15,272 nucleotides of DNA from Clostridium sp. UBA6640 (GCF_002455975.1 NZ_DKLM01000078.1:1-15272); one strand, 5' to 3'. Shown: positions 1-6,513, counted from the first letter of the stretch. Translations and numbers: made by a program. The notes: a model not told the origin generated them from the sequence alone.

Positions 1-55
1 TACTATGAAAAGGTAGGAAATTTTTTAATATATAATTTCCTACCTTTTCATAGTA
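1..55. terminator. Perfect 22-bp inverted repeat, probable terminator of the gene upstream of the window
   Basis: Positions 1-22 and 34-55 are exact reverse complements around an 11-nt AT-rich loop. The repeat may extend beyond the left edge. No T-run follows it on the plus strand within the window, so an intrinsic terminator is an inference from its position between genes. In clostridia the gene before spoIVB is often recN, but nothing of it is visible here. The stretch 56-213 holds no gene; a CATAATA at 153-159 resembles a SigF/SigG -10 box for spoIVB, but I found no convincing -35. Confidence 0.5.
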
Positions 56-213
56 ATCGAAAGATAAGCAGTTATTAAAGATCTTTTTATTAACCTTTCT
101 AAATAATAGTAATATCACATCAATTTTAACTTTTAAAGAAATATCCTCTCAACATAATAAGTATTAAAACAGGGCAATTTAAGAGTACAGACTTGAAAAG
201 GAGGTATAGCATT

Positions 214-1401
214 ATGAAGAGATGTAATGGTTTATGGGGCTTTTTTATATCAATTTTCTTATCACTAACTATAAGCAATTATGGTTCTTTTAATGAATAT
301 ATTTTTCATAATACATTAAAAGAAGAAAATAGGCATATAGAAGCATCCTATATTAAAGATCATGACCTAAATAATATACAAAGCAACAACATTAACGATT
401 TTAGTAATAAGGATATATTATTAACTCAAAGCACATATGCTAAAGCTTCCGAAATAAAACTATGTCCGGGAGGTCAGCCTATAGGAATAAAGCTTAATAC
501 TAAAGGTGCTTTAATAATTGCTCTGTCTGATATTGAAACAAAAGATGGAATTGTTAGTCCAGGAGCAAAAGCGGGAATACAAATTGGAGATAGTATAATA
601 AAAATAAATGAAGTAGATATAAAGAGTTCTGAAGATGTATCTACTTATGTAAACAGATGTAATGGTGATGAAATTACTATTACAGTTTCTAGAAAAGATG
701 AAACGTTAGATATAGCAGTGAAACCTGTTTTAAGTGCGAACGATGGTAAATATAAAATTGGACTTTGGGTAAGAGATTCAACTGCTGGTGTCGGTACGTT
801 AACTTTTTATGATAATAATACAGGAAAATTTGGAGCACTAGGGCATCCAATAACGGATGTTGATACAGGTAGTATAATGAATATATTAAATGGAGAAGTA
901 GTTTCTTCTAATATCGTATCAGTAAGAAAAGGAACAAAAGGAAATCCAGGAGAACTTAGAGGAATATTCGTTGATGAAGAAAAGTGCCTTGGAAATATAT
1001 CTAATAATACTGAATGTGGAGTGTTTGGAGAAGGAAATATCGGTCTAATAAACAACAGTTATTCTACTCCATTACCTGTAGCATCTAGAGATGAGATAAA
1101 AATAGGTAAAGCTCAAATATTAACTACAGTAGAGGGAAGCGAACCAAAATTTTATAATATAGAAATTGAAAAGCTTTTACCTCAAAAGGAACCAGGGTCG
1201 AAAAGTATGATTATAAAAATAACAGATAAAGAGTTCTTAGAGAAAACAGGTGGTATAGTACAGGGTATGAGTGGAAGTCCTATAATACAAAATGGAAAAA
1301 TAATCGGTGCTGTTACTCATGTTTTAATTAATAAACCAGATACGGGATATGGAATTTATATAGATTGGATGCTAAATGATGCGGGAATTTTAACAAAATA
1401 G
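214..1401 (+). CDS. spoIVB: SpoIVB, forespore-secreted serine peptidase (S55) with PDZ domain
   Basis: SpoIVB is made in the forespore, crosses into the intermembrane space and cleaves SpoIVFA, which releases the SpoIVFB protease to process pro-SigK in the mother cell. The 395-aa protein has an N-terminal membrane anchor (about residues 7-22), a PDZ domain (about 85-170, with VSPGAKAGIQIGD) and a C-terminal S55 peptidase domain. His211 (GALGHPITD), Asp338 and Ser353 (QGMSGSPI) have exactly the mutual spacing of the B. subtilis triad H236/D363/S378, so it looks catalytically intact. I start at ATG 214 because AAGGAGG lies at 198-204; the in-frame TTG at 193 would overlap that site. It is followed by its own terminator and then spo0A, the standard neighbour. 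Expression is expected under SigF/SigG. Confidence 0.96.
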   Translation: MKRCNGLWGFFISIFLSLTISNYGSFNEYIFHNTLKEENRHIEASYIKDHDLNNIQSNNINDFSNKDILLTQSTYAKASEIKLCPGGQPIGIKLNTKGALIIALSDIETKDGIVSPGAKAGIQIGDSIIKINEVDIKSSEDVSTYVNRCNGDEITITVSRKDETLDIAVKPVLSANDGKYKIGLWVRDSTAGVGTLTFYDNNTGKFGALGHPITDVDTGSIMNILNGEVVSSNIVSVRKGTKGNPGELRGIFVDEEKCLGNISNNTECGVFGEGNIGLINNSYSTPLPVASRDEIKIGKAQILTTVEGSEPKFYNIEIEKLLPQKEPGSKSMIIKITDKEFLEKTGGIVQGMSGSPIIQNGKIIGAVTHVLINKPDTGYGIYIDWMLNDAGILTK

Positions 1402-1417
1402 GTAGATTTTATGTATA

Positions 1418-1470
1418 AAAAATAATAAAATGTATAAGAGTAGTATTATTTTATACATTTTATTATTTTT
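1418..1470 (+). terminator. Intrinsic terminator after spoIVB
   Basis: A 20-bp perfect stem (1418-1437 with 1451-1470) has an A-rich 5' side and ends in a TTATTATTTTT run on the 3' side. It lies 17 nt after the spoIVB stop and separates spoIVB from spo0A. The A/T symmetry means it could also work on the minus strand. Confidence 0.75.
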
Positions 1471-1508
1471 AGCAATTATTCACATTTTTATTTTTTATAA
1501 TTTTTAAA

Positions 1509-1537
1509 GAAGGAATTGTTTTAGTTTTGTCGAAATT
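1509..1537 (+). promoter_or_regulatory. Probable SigH promoter with 0A box upstream of spo0A
   Basis: GAAGGAATT at 1509-1517 fits the SigH -35 consensus RNAGGAWWW at every position. GTCGAAATT at 1529-1537 fits RNNGAATWW with one mismatch; the 11-nt gap is slightly short of the usual 12-14. The perfect 0A box TGTCGAA (1528-1534) overlaps the -10. This is the arrangement expected for SigH-driven, Spo0A~P-autoregulated spo0A. The 0A heptamer alone could occur by chance in a window of this size; its position and the -35 match give it weight. Confidence 0.65.
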
Positions 1538-1586
1538 ATAAATTGTTAGTATATGGCAATTTATAGAAAAAGGGGAGTATAATAAT

Positions 1587-2396
1587 ATGGAACAAACTAG
1601 TATCAGTGTACTTATAGCAGATGATAATAAGGAATTTTGTAATATTCTTAATGATTATTTATTGAGCCAAAGAGATATAAATGTTGTCGCCATTGCAAAG
1701 GATGGTATAGAAGCTTTAAAATTAATACAGGAAAAGAAACCTGAATTAGTTGTTTTAGATATAATTATGCCGCATTTAGATGGACTTGGAGTACTTGAAA
1801 AATTAAATAGTATGAATTTAGATCCTATGCCAAGAATAATTGTTCTATCTGCAGTAGGACAAGATAAAATAACTCAAAGAGCAATAACATTGGGAGCAGA
1901 CTATTATGTAGTGAAACCATTTGATATGGATGTATTTACAAAGAGAATTAGACAAATGTTTAATAATACAATAACTAGTGACGATACTAAAAAACCAGTA
2001 GTAGTAGATACACCAGAAGTAAAAGCTACACAAAACGAACCTATGAATTTAGAGGCGGAAATTACTAATATAATTCACGAAATAGGTGTTCCTGCTCATA
2101 TTAAAGGATATATGTATCTAAGAGAGGCTATTACATTAGTCGTGAATGATATTGAATTTTTATCTGCAGTTACTAAGGAATTATATCCAACTATAGCTAA
2201 GAAATATAATACTACTGCTAGCAGAGTTGAAAGAGCAATAAGACATGCGATAGAAGTAGCTTGGAGCAGAGGTCAAGTAGATACCATAAATAAATTATTT
2301 GGATATACTATTCATAATGATAAAGGTAAACCTACAAATTCGGAATTTATTGCAATGGTTGCAGATAAATTAAGATTAAAAAATAGGGTGGGATAA
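1587..2396 (+). CDS. spo0A: Spo0A, response regulator and master switch of sporulation
   Basis: Spo0A~P binds 0A boxes and switches the cell into sporulation; in solventogenic clostridia it also controls solvent formation. The 269-aa protein has a receiver domain (1-125) with acidic pocket Asp12/Asp13, phospho-acceptor Asp58 (VVLDIIMP), Ser88 and Lys110 (YYVVKPF). A variable linker (126-155) is followed by the Spo0A effector domain, including the DNA-recognition helix region SRVERAIRHAIEVAWSRG (212-229). Length and ending (NSEFIAMVADKLRL) agree with B. subtilis Spo0A. GGGGAG precedes the ATG. The last 40 codons (from Gln230, at 2274) are duplicated at 7379-7504, and an integrase remnant begins 137 nt after the stop, so this C-terminal segment was probably supplied by an integrating element. 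No clear terminator follows the stop codon. Confidence 0.98.
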   Translation: MEQTSISVLIADDNKEFCNILNDYLLSQRDINVVAIAKDGIEALKLIQEKKPELVVLDIIMPHLDGLGVLEKLNSMNLDPMPRIIVLSAVGQDKITQRAITLGADYYVVKPFDMDVFTKRIRQMFNNTITSDDTKKPVVVDTPEVKATQNEPMNLEAEITNIIHEIGVPAHIKGYMYLREAITLVVNDIEFLSAVTKELYPTIAKKYNTTASRVERAIRHAIEVAWSRGQVDTINKLFGYTIHNDKGKPTNSEFIAMVADKLRLKNRVG

Positions 2397-2400
2397 TAGA
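2273..2400 (+). repeat. Left attachment site (attL-like): 3' end of spo0A
   Basis: This segment matches 7379-7504 with about six substitutions, a 1-nt deletion and a small change at the far end. Exact shared blocks include 2325-2358 (34 nt) and 2363-2391 (29 nt). It encodes Spo0A residues 230-269 and keeps the frame open, so this is the functional copy. I infer that the crossover took place inside one of the identical blocks, as tyrosine-integrase elements do at gene 3' ends. No shorter core can be defined from one sequence. Confidence 0.75.
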
Positions 2401-2532
2401 ACAATATCAAGGGTTTATGGTTGATTCGCTTTTTATGAAAAAAATTAAATTTGTGAAATAAGTGTATTAATTTCTAAAAATAATTCAATAGGCTTTCTTC
2501 GTTTATAGGATAAATGGAGGAGGTCTATTTTT

Positions 2533-3353
2533 ATGAAAAATATTAATTTTTCAATTGACGAGTTTATGATTTATTCTGAATCAAAAAACTATGATGAGTT
2601 ATGAACAAACTTTAAGATTATTTTCTAAGTATTTAAATGAGGAATTACAAATAACAGATGTAACAAAAGTAACTGAAAAAATATTGCGAGAATATATTAG
2701 CTATATTAAAGAGCGAGGAAAATAGACAATTGCAATAAATGAAAGCACCTTAAAAATTAATGCTCCACATAGAAGAAAAGATTATAATAAAAAAATTTCT
2801 ATACAACTGTAAATAACTATATTAGGAATATAAAAGTATTTTTTAATTTTTTAAAAGAACAAAATTATATTAAAAAAGATATAGTAAAGAATATCAAACC
2901 TTTTAAAAAGGGCAGAAAAGTAAAAGATTTTATAACTGATGAGCAGTTTGCTAATTTACTAAGACATATAGACACAACAAAATTTCATGAGTACTCTGAC
3001 TATATTTGTATTCAAATCATTTTAGATACTGGAATGCAGGTTGGAGAATGTTTAGAAATCAAAGTAGAAGATATAAATTTAAATTATAGAAGTATTTTGC
3101 CTCCAGCGGAAAATACAAAGGAAAAAGGGATCGATATGTTTATTTTAGTCAAATAATGCATAGAGAATTAAGAAGACGGTTGTAATATAAAGATAGATAT
3201 ATAGAAAGTAAGTATGTATTTTGCACTAGTAAAGTAAGTCCTGTACTTATTAGAACTTTTGAAAAGAAATTAAAAGAATATGGAAGAAGAATTGGTATAG
3301 ATATACGTCATCATCAATTACGTAATGAAATGATGCAATTACCTCTAACTTGA
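2533..3353 (+). pseudogene. Tyrosine recombinase/integrase, multiply frameshifted and truncated
   Basis: Translated piecewise, this is a phage/ICE-type tyrosine integrase. The N-terminal SAM-like domain reads SYEQTLRLFSKYLNEEL; a later part has TVNNYIRNIKVFFNFLKEQN, then DTGMQVGE (box I) and RHHQLRN (box II). It starts at ATG 2533 behind GGAGGAGG. The frame changes near 2590, 2805 and 3125, and in-frame stops occur at 2723 (TAG) and 3183 (TAA). The catalytic Arg of box I is Gln (CAG 3037-3039); the HxxR pair remains at 3312-3323. Homology stops right after box II, so the second His/Trp and the Tyr nucleophile are missing. It must be inactive. Its place beside the duplicated spo0A tail suggests it once catalysed the integration there. 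Confidence 0.85.
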
Positions 3354-3367
3354 GTAATGGTGCTTTT

Positions 3368-3480
3368 AGATTGTATTGCTTACTTCAAAGTATGTGCTAC
3401 GGAGATAAGGATGATTGATTTCCTAACCAGCCTTATCCAAAAACGTCGTAGAGGGTCTATAAGCAATGTCTATACAATCT
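3368..3480 (+). repeat. Nested inverted repeats: possible structured RNA or small transposable element
   Basis: Outer arms AGATTGTA (3368-3375) plus TTGCTTA (3376-3382) pair with TAAGCAAT (3460-3467) plus TACAATCT (3473-3480), with a short bulge on the 3' side. Inside are CTACG/CGTAG (3397-3401 with 3447-3451) and GATAAGG/CCTTATC (3404-3410 with 3431-3437). The segment is less AT-rich than its surroundings and starts where integrase homology stops. I do not recognise it as a known RNA family or insertion-sequence end. A MITE-like insertion, an IS200/IS605-type end or a structured RNA are all open. Confidence 0.45.
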
Positions 3481-3540
3481 TAGGTAAAAGATATTACAAC
3501 AAGTAGACAAGGCTGTAAACAAGGTTAAAAACGCTTATAA

Positions 3541-3675
3541 AAGCTATCAGAACAAATTGATATACTTAAAAAGGAAATATTTTTAGAAAATAATTTATCA
3601 AAATCAGCAGAAATATATATTTCTAAATCAGACTGCGATGAATTGGAAAATTGCAAAAAAGTTTATCCTTTATAA
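3541..3675 (+). pseudogene. Possible remnant of a Spo0E-family Spo0A~P phosphatase-like small protein
   Basis: The open frame begins directly after a stop at 3538-3540 and has no start codon or ribosome binding site, so it is a fragment at best. The 44-residue frame reads LSEQIDILKKEIFLENN, then LSKSAEIYISKSDCDELENC, and ends KKVYPL. This resembles the Spo0E pattern: an amphipathic helix of IexLrxeL type, a short turn, then an S-x-x-L-D-x-L-I-like motif. Here the motif reads SKSDCDEL, with one residue too many. The match was made by eye and is weak; a coiled-coil fragment of unrelated origin is possible. Confidence 0.3.
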
Positions 3676-3775
3676 ATCATTAATACAAATTCCAATTTAT
3701 TAACGAATTTAAAAAGATAAAATAATATTTATTAAAGCGCTTATTTATGTAGGTGCCTTTTTAGACCCCTTTTTA

Positions 3776-3808
3776 TAGCACTTAGGATAATCTAGGTGCT
3801 ACTTTATT
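3776..3808 (+). terminator. Hairpin with weak T-tail in the element
   Basis: TAGCACTTAG (3776-3785) pairs with CTAGGTGCTA (3792-3801) around the 6-nt loop GATAAT, with one G-U pair, followed by CTTTATT. It ends whatever transcript passes through the Spo0E-like remnant. A second, weaker hairpin (ACTC/GAGT at 3870-3873 and 3878-3881) followed by seven T lies about 90 bases further on. The stretch 3676-4014 otherwise holds no gene. Confidence 0.5.
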
Positions 3809-3919
3809 AATTGTATTATGAATAAAAGGCAATTTAAAAACATCTAAATTAAAAGGAAGAATGTTAGGTACTCAATAGAGTGTTTTTTTAATGCATAAAA
3901 TGAAATGGTATTGTTAAGC

Positions 3920-3999
3920 TAACACCAAAACAGAAGATAATTATATAAATATTATACTTAAATATAATATTTATATAATTATGTGCTTGGTGTTATAAT
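3920..3999 (+). promoter_or_regulatory. Large palindrome with outer arms overlapping an extended -10 promoter
   Basis: Two nested inverted repeats are exact. The inner arms, 18 nt each (3939-3956 and 3963-3980), flank the loop CTTAAA. The outer arms TAACACCAA (3920-3928) and TTGGTGTTA (3987-3995) are 9 nt each. The right outer arm runs into TGTTATAAT (3991-3999), an extended -10 element reading toward the small gene at 4015. I infer a promoter with an operator-like dyad. A terminator, a phage control region or an origin-like structure cannot be excluded. Confidence 0.5.
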
Positions 4000-4014
4000 G
4001 TAGTCAAAAAGCGT

Positions 4015-4206
4015 ATGAGGAGAGAGAGTTATGGGATTATTTTCTGGGGAGACTCGACAAGAAAAGCAAGAAAGAAAAGAAAAGAAATGGAAATGAATGA
4101 ATATATAGAGGATATAGGATTAGAAGCATTAGTTAAACAAAATTGGTTGATATTAAAGAAGCTAGATAGTATAGATAAAAATCTGAAAGAACTAAATAAT
4201 AAGTAG
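4015..4206 (+). CDS. Small charged hypothetical protein, phage-type, start uncertain
   Basis: I do not recognise the product. The frame at 4015 gives 63 aa, strongly basic in its first half and ending in a probable helix (LEALVKQNWLILKKLDSIDK). The best Shine-Dalgarno run (GAGGAGAGAGAG) instead precedes ATG 4031, in another frame, which encodes a short MGLFSGETRQEKQERKEKKW peptide and then stops at 4094-4096. The overlap suggests that a gene starting at 4031 suffered a frameshift in the A/G-rich run around 4075-4100. The product may alternatively be only the 39-aa part from ATG 4087. A promoter lies just upstream and a terminator directly after the stop, so it was once a self-contained unit. 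Confidence 0.4.
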   Translation: MRRESYGIIFWGDSTRKARKKRKEMEMNEYIEDIGLEALVKQNWLILKKLDSIDKNLKELNNK

Positions 4207-4300
4207 GGCACTCATTTATATGGGTGTCTTTTTTAAATACTTAAAAGCAAGTGAGGTGAGAAGGTAGATTACGTAGATGTGAAGGTAGGTGGCTATTATT
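4205..4300 (+). repeat. Direct repeat copy A (terminator plus leader)
   Basis: About 95 bp, roughly 80% identical by eye to 4834-4925. It contains a terminator hairpin and then a leader ending in AAGGTAGGTG. Both copies preserve a short reading frame: VDYVDVKVGGYY here and IDYLNVKVGDCY in copy B. This suggests duplication of one small gene or leader module. A GTG-started 31-aa frame (4289-4384) follows but has poor ribosome-binding support. Confidence 0.6.
4207..4234 (+). terminator. Intrinsic terminator, copy A
   Basis: GGCACTC (4207-4213) pairs with GGGTGTC (4222-4228), including two G-U pairs, around an 8-nt loop and is followed by six T. It starts directly after the stop of the 4015 gene. 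Confidence 0.65.
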
Positions 4301-4417
4301 CCAATAAATAATCTAAAACTTGATAAAGAAATTCGAAGAAATATCTTAATCATTTCTCAGTTATTAGAACATCTAGAAAACTAGGTGCTATTTTTATTTG
4401 TAAAGTAGGTAATAGGT

Positions 4418-4594
4418 ATGAAGCTAACTAAAAAAGAACAAAAGTTATTATGGCTTAGAAGATACCAACGTAAACATAAATTAGATTTAACTATAGATGA
4501 TTATTGCAGGATATTATATACAATAGTATTTACATTAGCAAATAAAGCAGTATCTGAATTAGATGCTAAGATTGCAGAAAATATTAAGAGATAA
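4418..4594 (+). CDS. Small hypothetical protein of the element (58 aa)
   Basis: Not recognised. The frame runs from ATG 4418 to TAA 4592-4594. The N-terminus is basic (MKLTKKEQKLLWLRRYQRK), followed by LDLTIDDYCRILYTIVFTLA and a charged helical tail. The high Lys/Arg content and predicted helices would suit a small phage regulatory protein, but no known DNA-binding motif stands out. Only a weak AGGT lies upstream, so translation is uncertain. It sits between the two repeat copies, in the same direction as the other small genes. Confidence 0.4.
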   Translation: MKLTKKEQKLLWLRRYQRKHKLDLTIDDYCRILYTIVFTLANKAVSELDAKIAENIKR

Positions 4595-4691
4595 AGAATA
4601 AATGTAGCTATCAAATAGAAAAAATTGTTATAAAGAGAAGGAAAATCTCCTAAAATGTGGAGATAAACACATAGGAGGAGGTGAATAAATT

Positions 4692-4796
4692 ATGAGACAA
4701 TTTATTATAGGATGTATAGCAGGTGGAATTATTTATATTCTTAATTATGTATATCATAAGTCATCTACTGAGATTGCTAACTCAAAAAAAGATTAG
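4692..4796 (+). CDS. 34-aa single-span membrane peptide
   Basis: Not recognised as a family. A very strong AGGAGGAG (4673-4680) lies 11 nt before ATG 4692. Residues 3-21 (QFIIGCIAGGIIYILNYVY) form one hydrophobic span and the tail is polar (HKSSTEIANSKKD). Tiny one-span proteins with strong ribosome binding sites are common in phage regions, where some are holin-like or regulatory; nothing here assigns a role. A short TCTCC/GGAGA hairpin precedes the ribosome binding site. Confidence 0.5.
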   Translation: MRQFIIGCIAGGIIYILNYVYHKSSTEIANSKKD

Positions 4797-4833
4797 TAGT
4801 GAATTAAATTAAGATAGAAAAATGATAATATAT

Positions 4834-4925
4834 AGGGCATTCATTTATATGGGTGTCTTTTTAAATGCATAAAAGAAGGTGTTAGAAGATAGATTACTTG
4901 AATGTAAAGGTAGGTGATTGTTACT
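4834..4925 (+). repeat. Direct repeat copy B (terminator plus leader)
   Basis: Second copy of the module at 4205-4300, 629 bases downstream. The terminator, spacer and AAGGTAGGTG end align. It leads directly into the GTG-started HNH-like remnant. Confidence 0.6.
4836..4862 (+). terminator. Intrinsic terminator, copy B
   Basis: GGCATTC (4836-4842) pairs with GGGTGTC (4851-4857), with several G-U pairs, around the same 8-nt loop as copy A, followed by five T. It is weaker than copy A because of the C-to-T change in the 5' arm. Confidence 0.55.
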
Positions 4926-5282
4926 AGCCTTAAAAAATTATGTAGATGTGGAAAGATAGTAGATTATACAGAAAAATATTGTAAGGAATGTAATAAGAAA
5001 GTTGAACAGAAAAATAAAGAAAGTTATAAAGAGTATAAAAGGAATAGAAAGGATAAGAAAGAGTAAGCATTTTATATTAGCGATGAATGGATAAAGGTAC
5101 GTGATAAAGTTAAGGACAAGTATAAAGGAAGGTATAGTAATATAGGAATGGCAGAGTATAAAAAATTCATATTTGTAAGAGCAATAACAGCTAGAGTGGA
5201 AGTAGAACAAAGAGAAAAAGAAGATATTATTAAGGAATACGTAAAATTAATAGAAGAAGAAAAGAGAGAAATTTTATTTTAA
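4914..5282 (+). pseudogene. HNH-endonuclease-like phage gene, interrupted and lacking its catalytic part
   Basis: From GTG 4914 a 50-aa frame begins MIVTSLKKLCRCGKIVDYTE, continues with KYCKEC and ends at TAA 5064-5066. The same frame reopens as AFYISDEWIKVRDKVKDKYKG. The CxC...CxxC head, the basic linker and the FYxSxxWxxxR block are typical of the N-terminal half of phage HNH endonucleases, usually encoded beside terminase genes. After KYKG the similarity ends: the His-Asn-His region is absent and an unrelated Glu/Lys-rich tail (from about 5135) runs to TAA 5280-5282. I infer a premature stop plus a deletion fusion. It has no expected nuclease activity. The family call was made by eye. Confidence 0.55.
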
Positions 5283-5369
5283 AATGCATTTTTAAAAGGA
5301 TTTTACACTTTTTTGTCTAATAGTTTTTAAACAAATATATTTTAACAATGTAGTAACGGAGGATTAATA

Positions 5370-5777
5370 ATGTTTAAAAGCAACAGATTAAAATCTAAAA
5401 AAACATTTTACAATATTGTATGTTTAATTTTAGTGATAGTTATAGCTATTGGAATAACTGCAGGTATAATTGGCAATACAATAGATGATAAAACTATTGG
5501 AATATGGACTATTATAGCATCAGGAATTACATCTATAGCATTAATAGATACATTAGTTATGTCTATAAATTCTTCTTTAGACAATCAAAAAGATATATGT
5601 GTAAAATTAGTTAGGGAAAACAAAAATAAATATATAATTGAGAGTGATGAGAGCTTTAGAAAAGAATTAGAGTTGCAAATTAACAGTATTAAAAATGATA
5701 AATGTATTATAGATAATGTTCAGATAATTTCAACGGGCAATAGTAGAGAAGGATATATCTTTTATTATAAAGATTAA
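5370..5777 (+). CDS. Two-span membrane protein of unknown function (135 aa)
   Basis: Not recognised. CGGAGGA precedes ATG 5370 with good spacing. Two hydrophobic spans (about residues 14-36 and 43-66) are followed by a soluble, charged domain (70-135) rich in Lys, Asp and Asn. The short loop between the spans puts both ends on the same side, probably the cytoplasm. The frame is intact, unlike the genes on either side, and a short terminator follows, so it may still be expressed. Candidate roles such as superinfection exclusion or immunity would be guesses. Confidence 0.6.
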   Translation: MFKSNRLKSKKTFYNIVCLILVIVIAIGITAGIIGNTIDDKTIGIWTIIASGITSIALIDTLVMSINSSLDNQKDICVKLVRENKNKYIIESDESFRKELELQINSIKNDKCIIDNVQIISTGNSREGYIFYYKD

Positions 5778-5804
5778 AACAATTTTATTTAATAATCATT
5801 TACG

Positions 5805-5826
5805 CTACTTTTGAAGTAGTCTTTTT
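5805..5826 (+). terminator. Short intrinsic terminator after the membrane protein gene
   Basis: CTACTT (5805-5810) pairs with AAGTAG (5814-5819) around TTG, followed by TCTTTTT. The TTTGAAGTA sequence recurs at 5830 and 5924. A further AAAGGC/GCCTTT hairpin follows at about 5841-5858, and a 16-nt perfect palindrome lies at 5899-5914, upstream of the amidase remnant. Confidence 0.5.
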
Positions 5827-5954
5827 GCATTTGAAGTAATAAAGGCAATAAGGCCTTTTAAACTATTTGGATTACACATAATTATTTAAATTAGACTACA
5901 TAATTATAATTATGATTATTACATTTGAAGTAAACTAGAATAAGAGGTGAGAAT

Positions 5955-6469
5955 ATGGAAGAAGAGATAATAAAAGTAGCGATCAGTCAAGGATTAGGAT
6001 ATACATTATTTGTTAGTATACATTTTAATTGTTTCAATGGACAGACATATGGAACTGAAGTATTTATATGGGGTGGTGGACAATTGCAAGAAGCTACTAG
6101 AGTATTAAATAATTTAGTAGGGCTTGGATATGTCCATAGAGGAATAAAAGATGATAGTAATTTATATGTAATAAGAAATGCAAGAGCTAAAGCAGTGTTA
6201 ATAAAATGTTGTTTTTGCGACAATAGAGAGGATATGGATAAATATGATGCGGAAAGAATAGCGGATGCAATTACAGAAGGTGTTACATGTAAAACTATAT
6301 CTAATAATATAGAAGTAAATAAGGGGGAGTATGATATAGAGAAAATAGTTACTTACTTAGGAGATGCTGATGTATTTTCAGCTATCTTAGTATCAAAGTT
6401 AAAGAAAATAGTACAGTTGTAGGAAATAATAGATTTGGAACTTTTAAAAATGCTGTAAAATTGTTATAG
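5955..6469 (+). pseudogene. N-acetylmuramoyl-L-alanine amidase (Amidase_3, endolysin-type), truncated and frameshifted
   Basis: The amidase cuts the MurNAc-L-Ala bond of peptidoglycan; in phages it releases progeny. The frame keeps the second half of the Amidase_3 fold: LFVSIHFNCFNG (zinc ligand His23), YGTEVFIWGG, RGIKDDSNLYVIRNARAKAV and CCFCDNREDM. Missing are the N-terminal part with the first zinc His and Glu, and the catalytic Glu of the LIE motif, which is Lys84 (LIKCC). A C-terminal wall-binding-type segment (IVTYLGDADVFSAILVSKLK) runs to TAG 6419-6421. The +1 frame then continues VVGNNRFGTFKNAVKLL to 6469, so a frameshift lies near 6400. A good GAGGTGAG precedes ATG 5955, suggesting a deletion just after the original start. 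It should be inactive. Confidence 0.8.
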
Positions 6470-6483
6470 AATATAAATTAGAA

Positions 6484-6513
6484 CAGGCAATATATTAATG
6501 CATATATTGCCTG
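6484..6513. terminator. Perfect 12-bp hairpin between convergent genes
   Basis: CAGGCAATATAT (6484-6495) and ATATATTGCCTG (6502-6513) are exact complements around a 6-nt loop. It lies between the amidase remnant (plus) and the secreted Cys-rich gene (minus), where a shared terminator is expected. Neither side has a real T-run, so efficiency is doubtful. Confidence 0.5.

Noticed and set aside
193..213. TTG start of spoIVB seven codons upstream
   Set aside because: The TTG lies just ahead of and overlaps the AAGGAGG that serves ATG 214; the ATG is the better start.
4289..4384. GTG-started 31-aa frame after repeat copy A
   Set aside because: No Shine-Dalgarno sequence at a workable distance, and the product has no recognisable features; mentioned only in the repeat entry.
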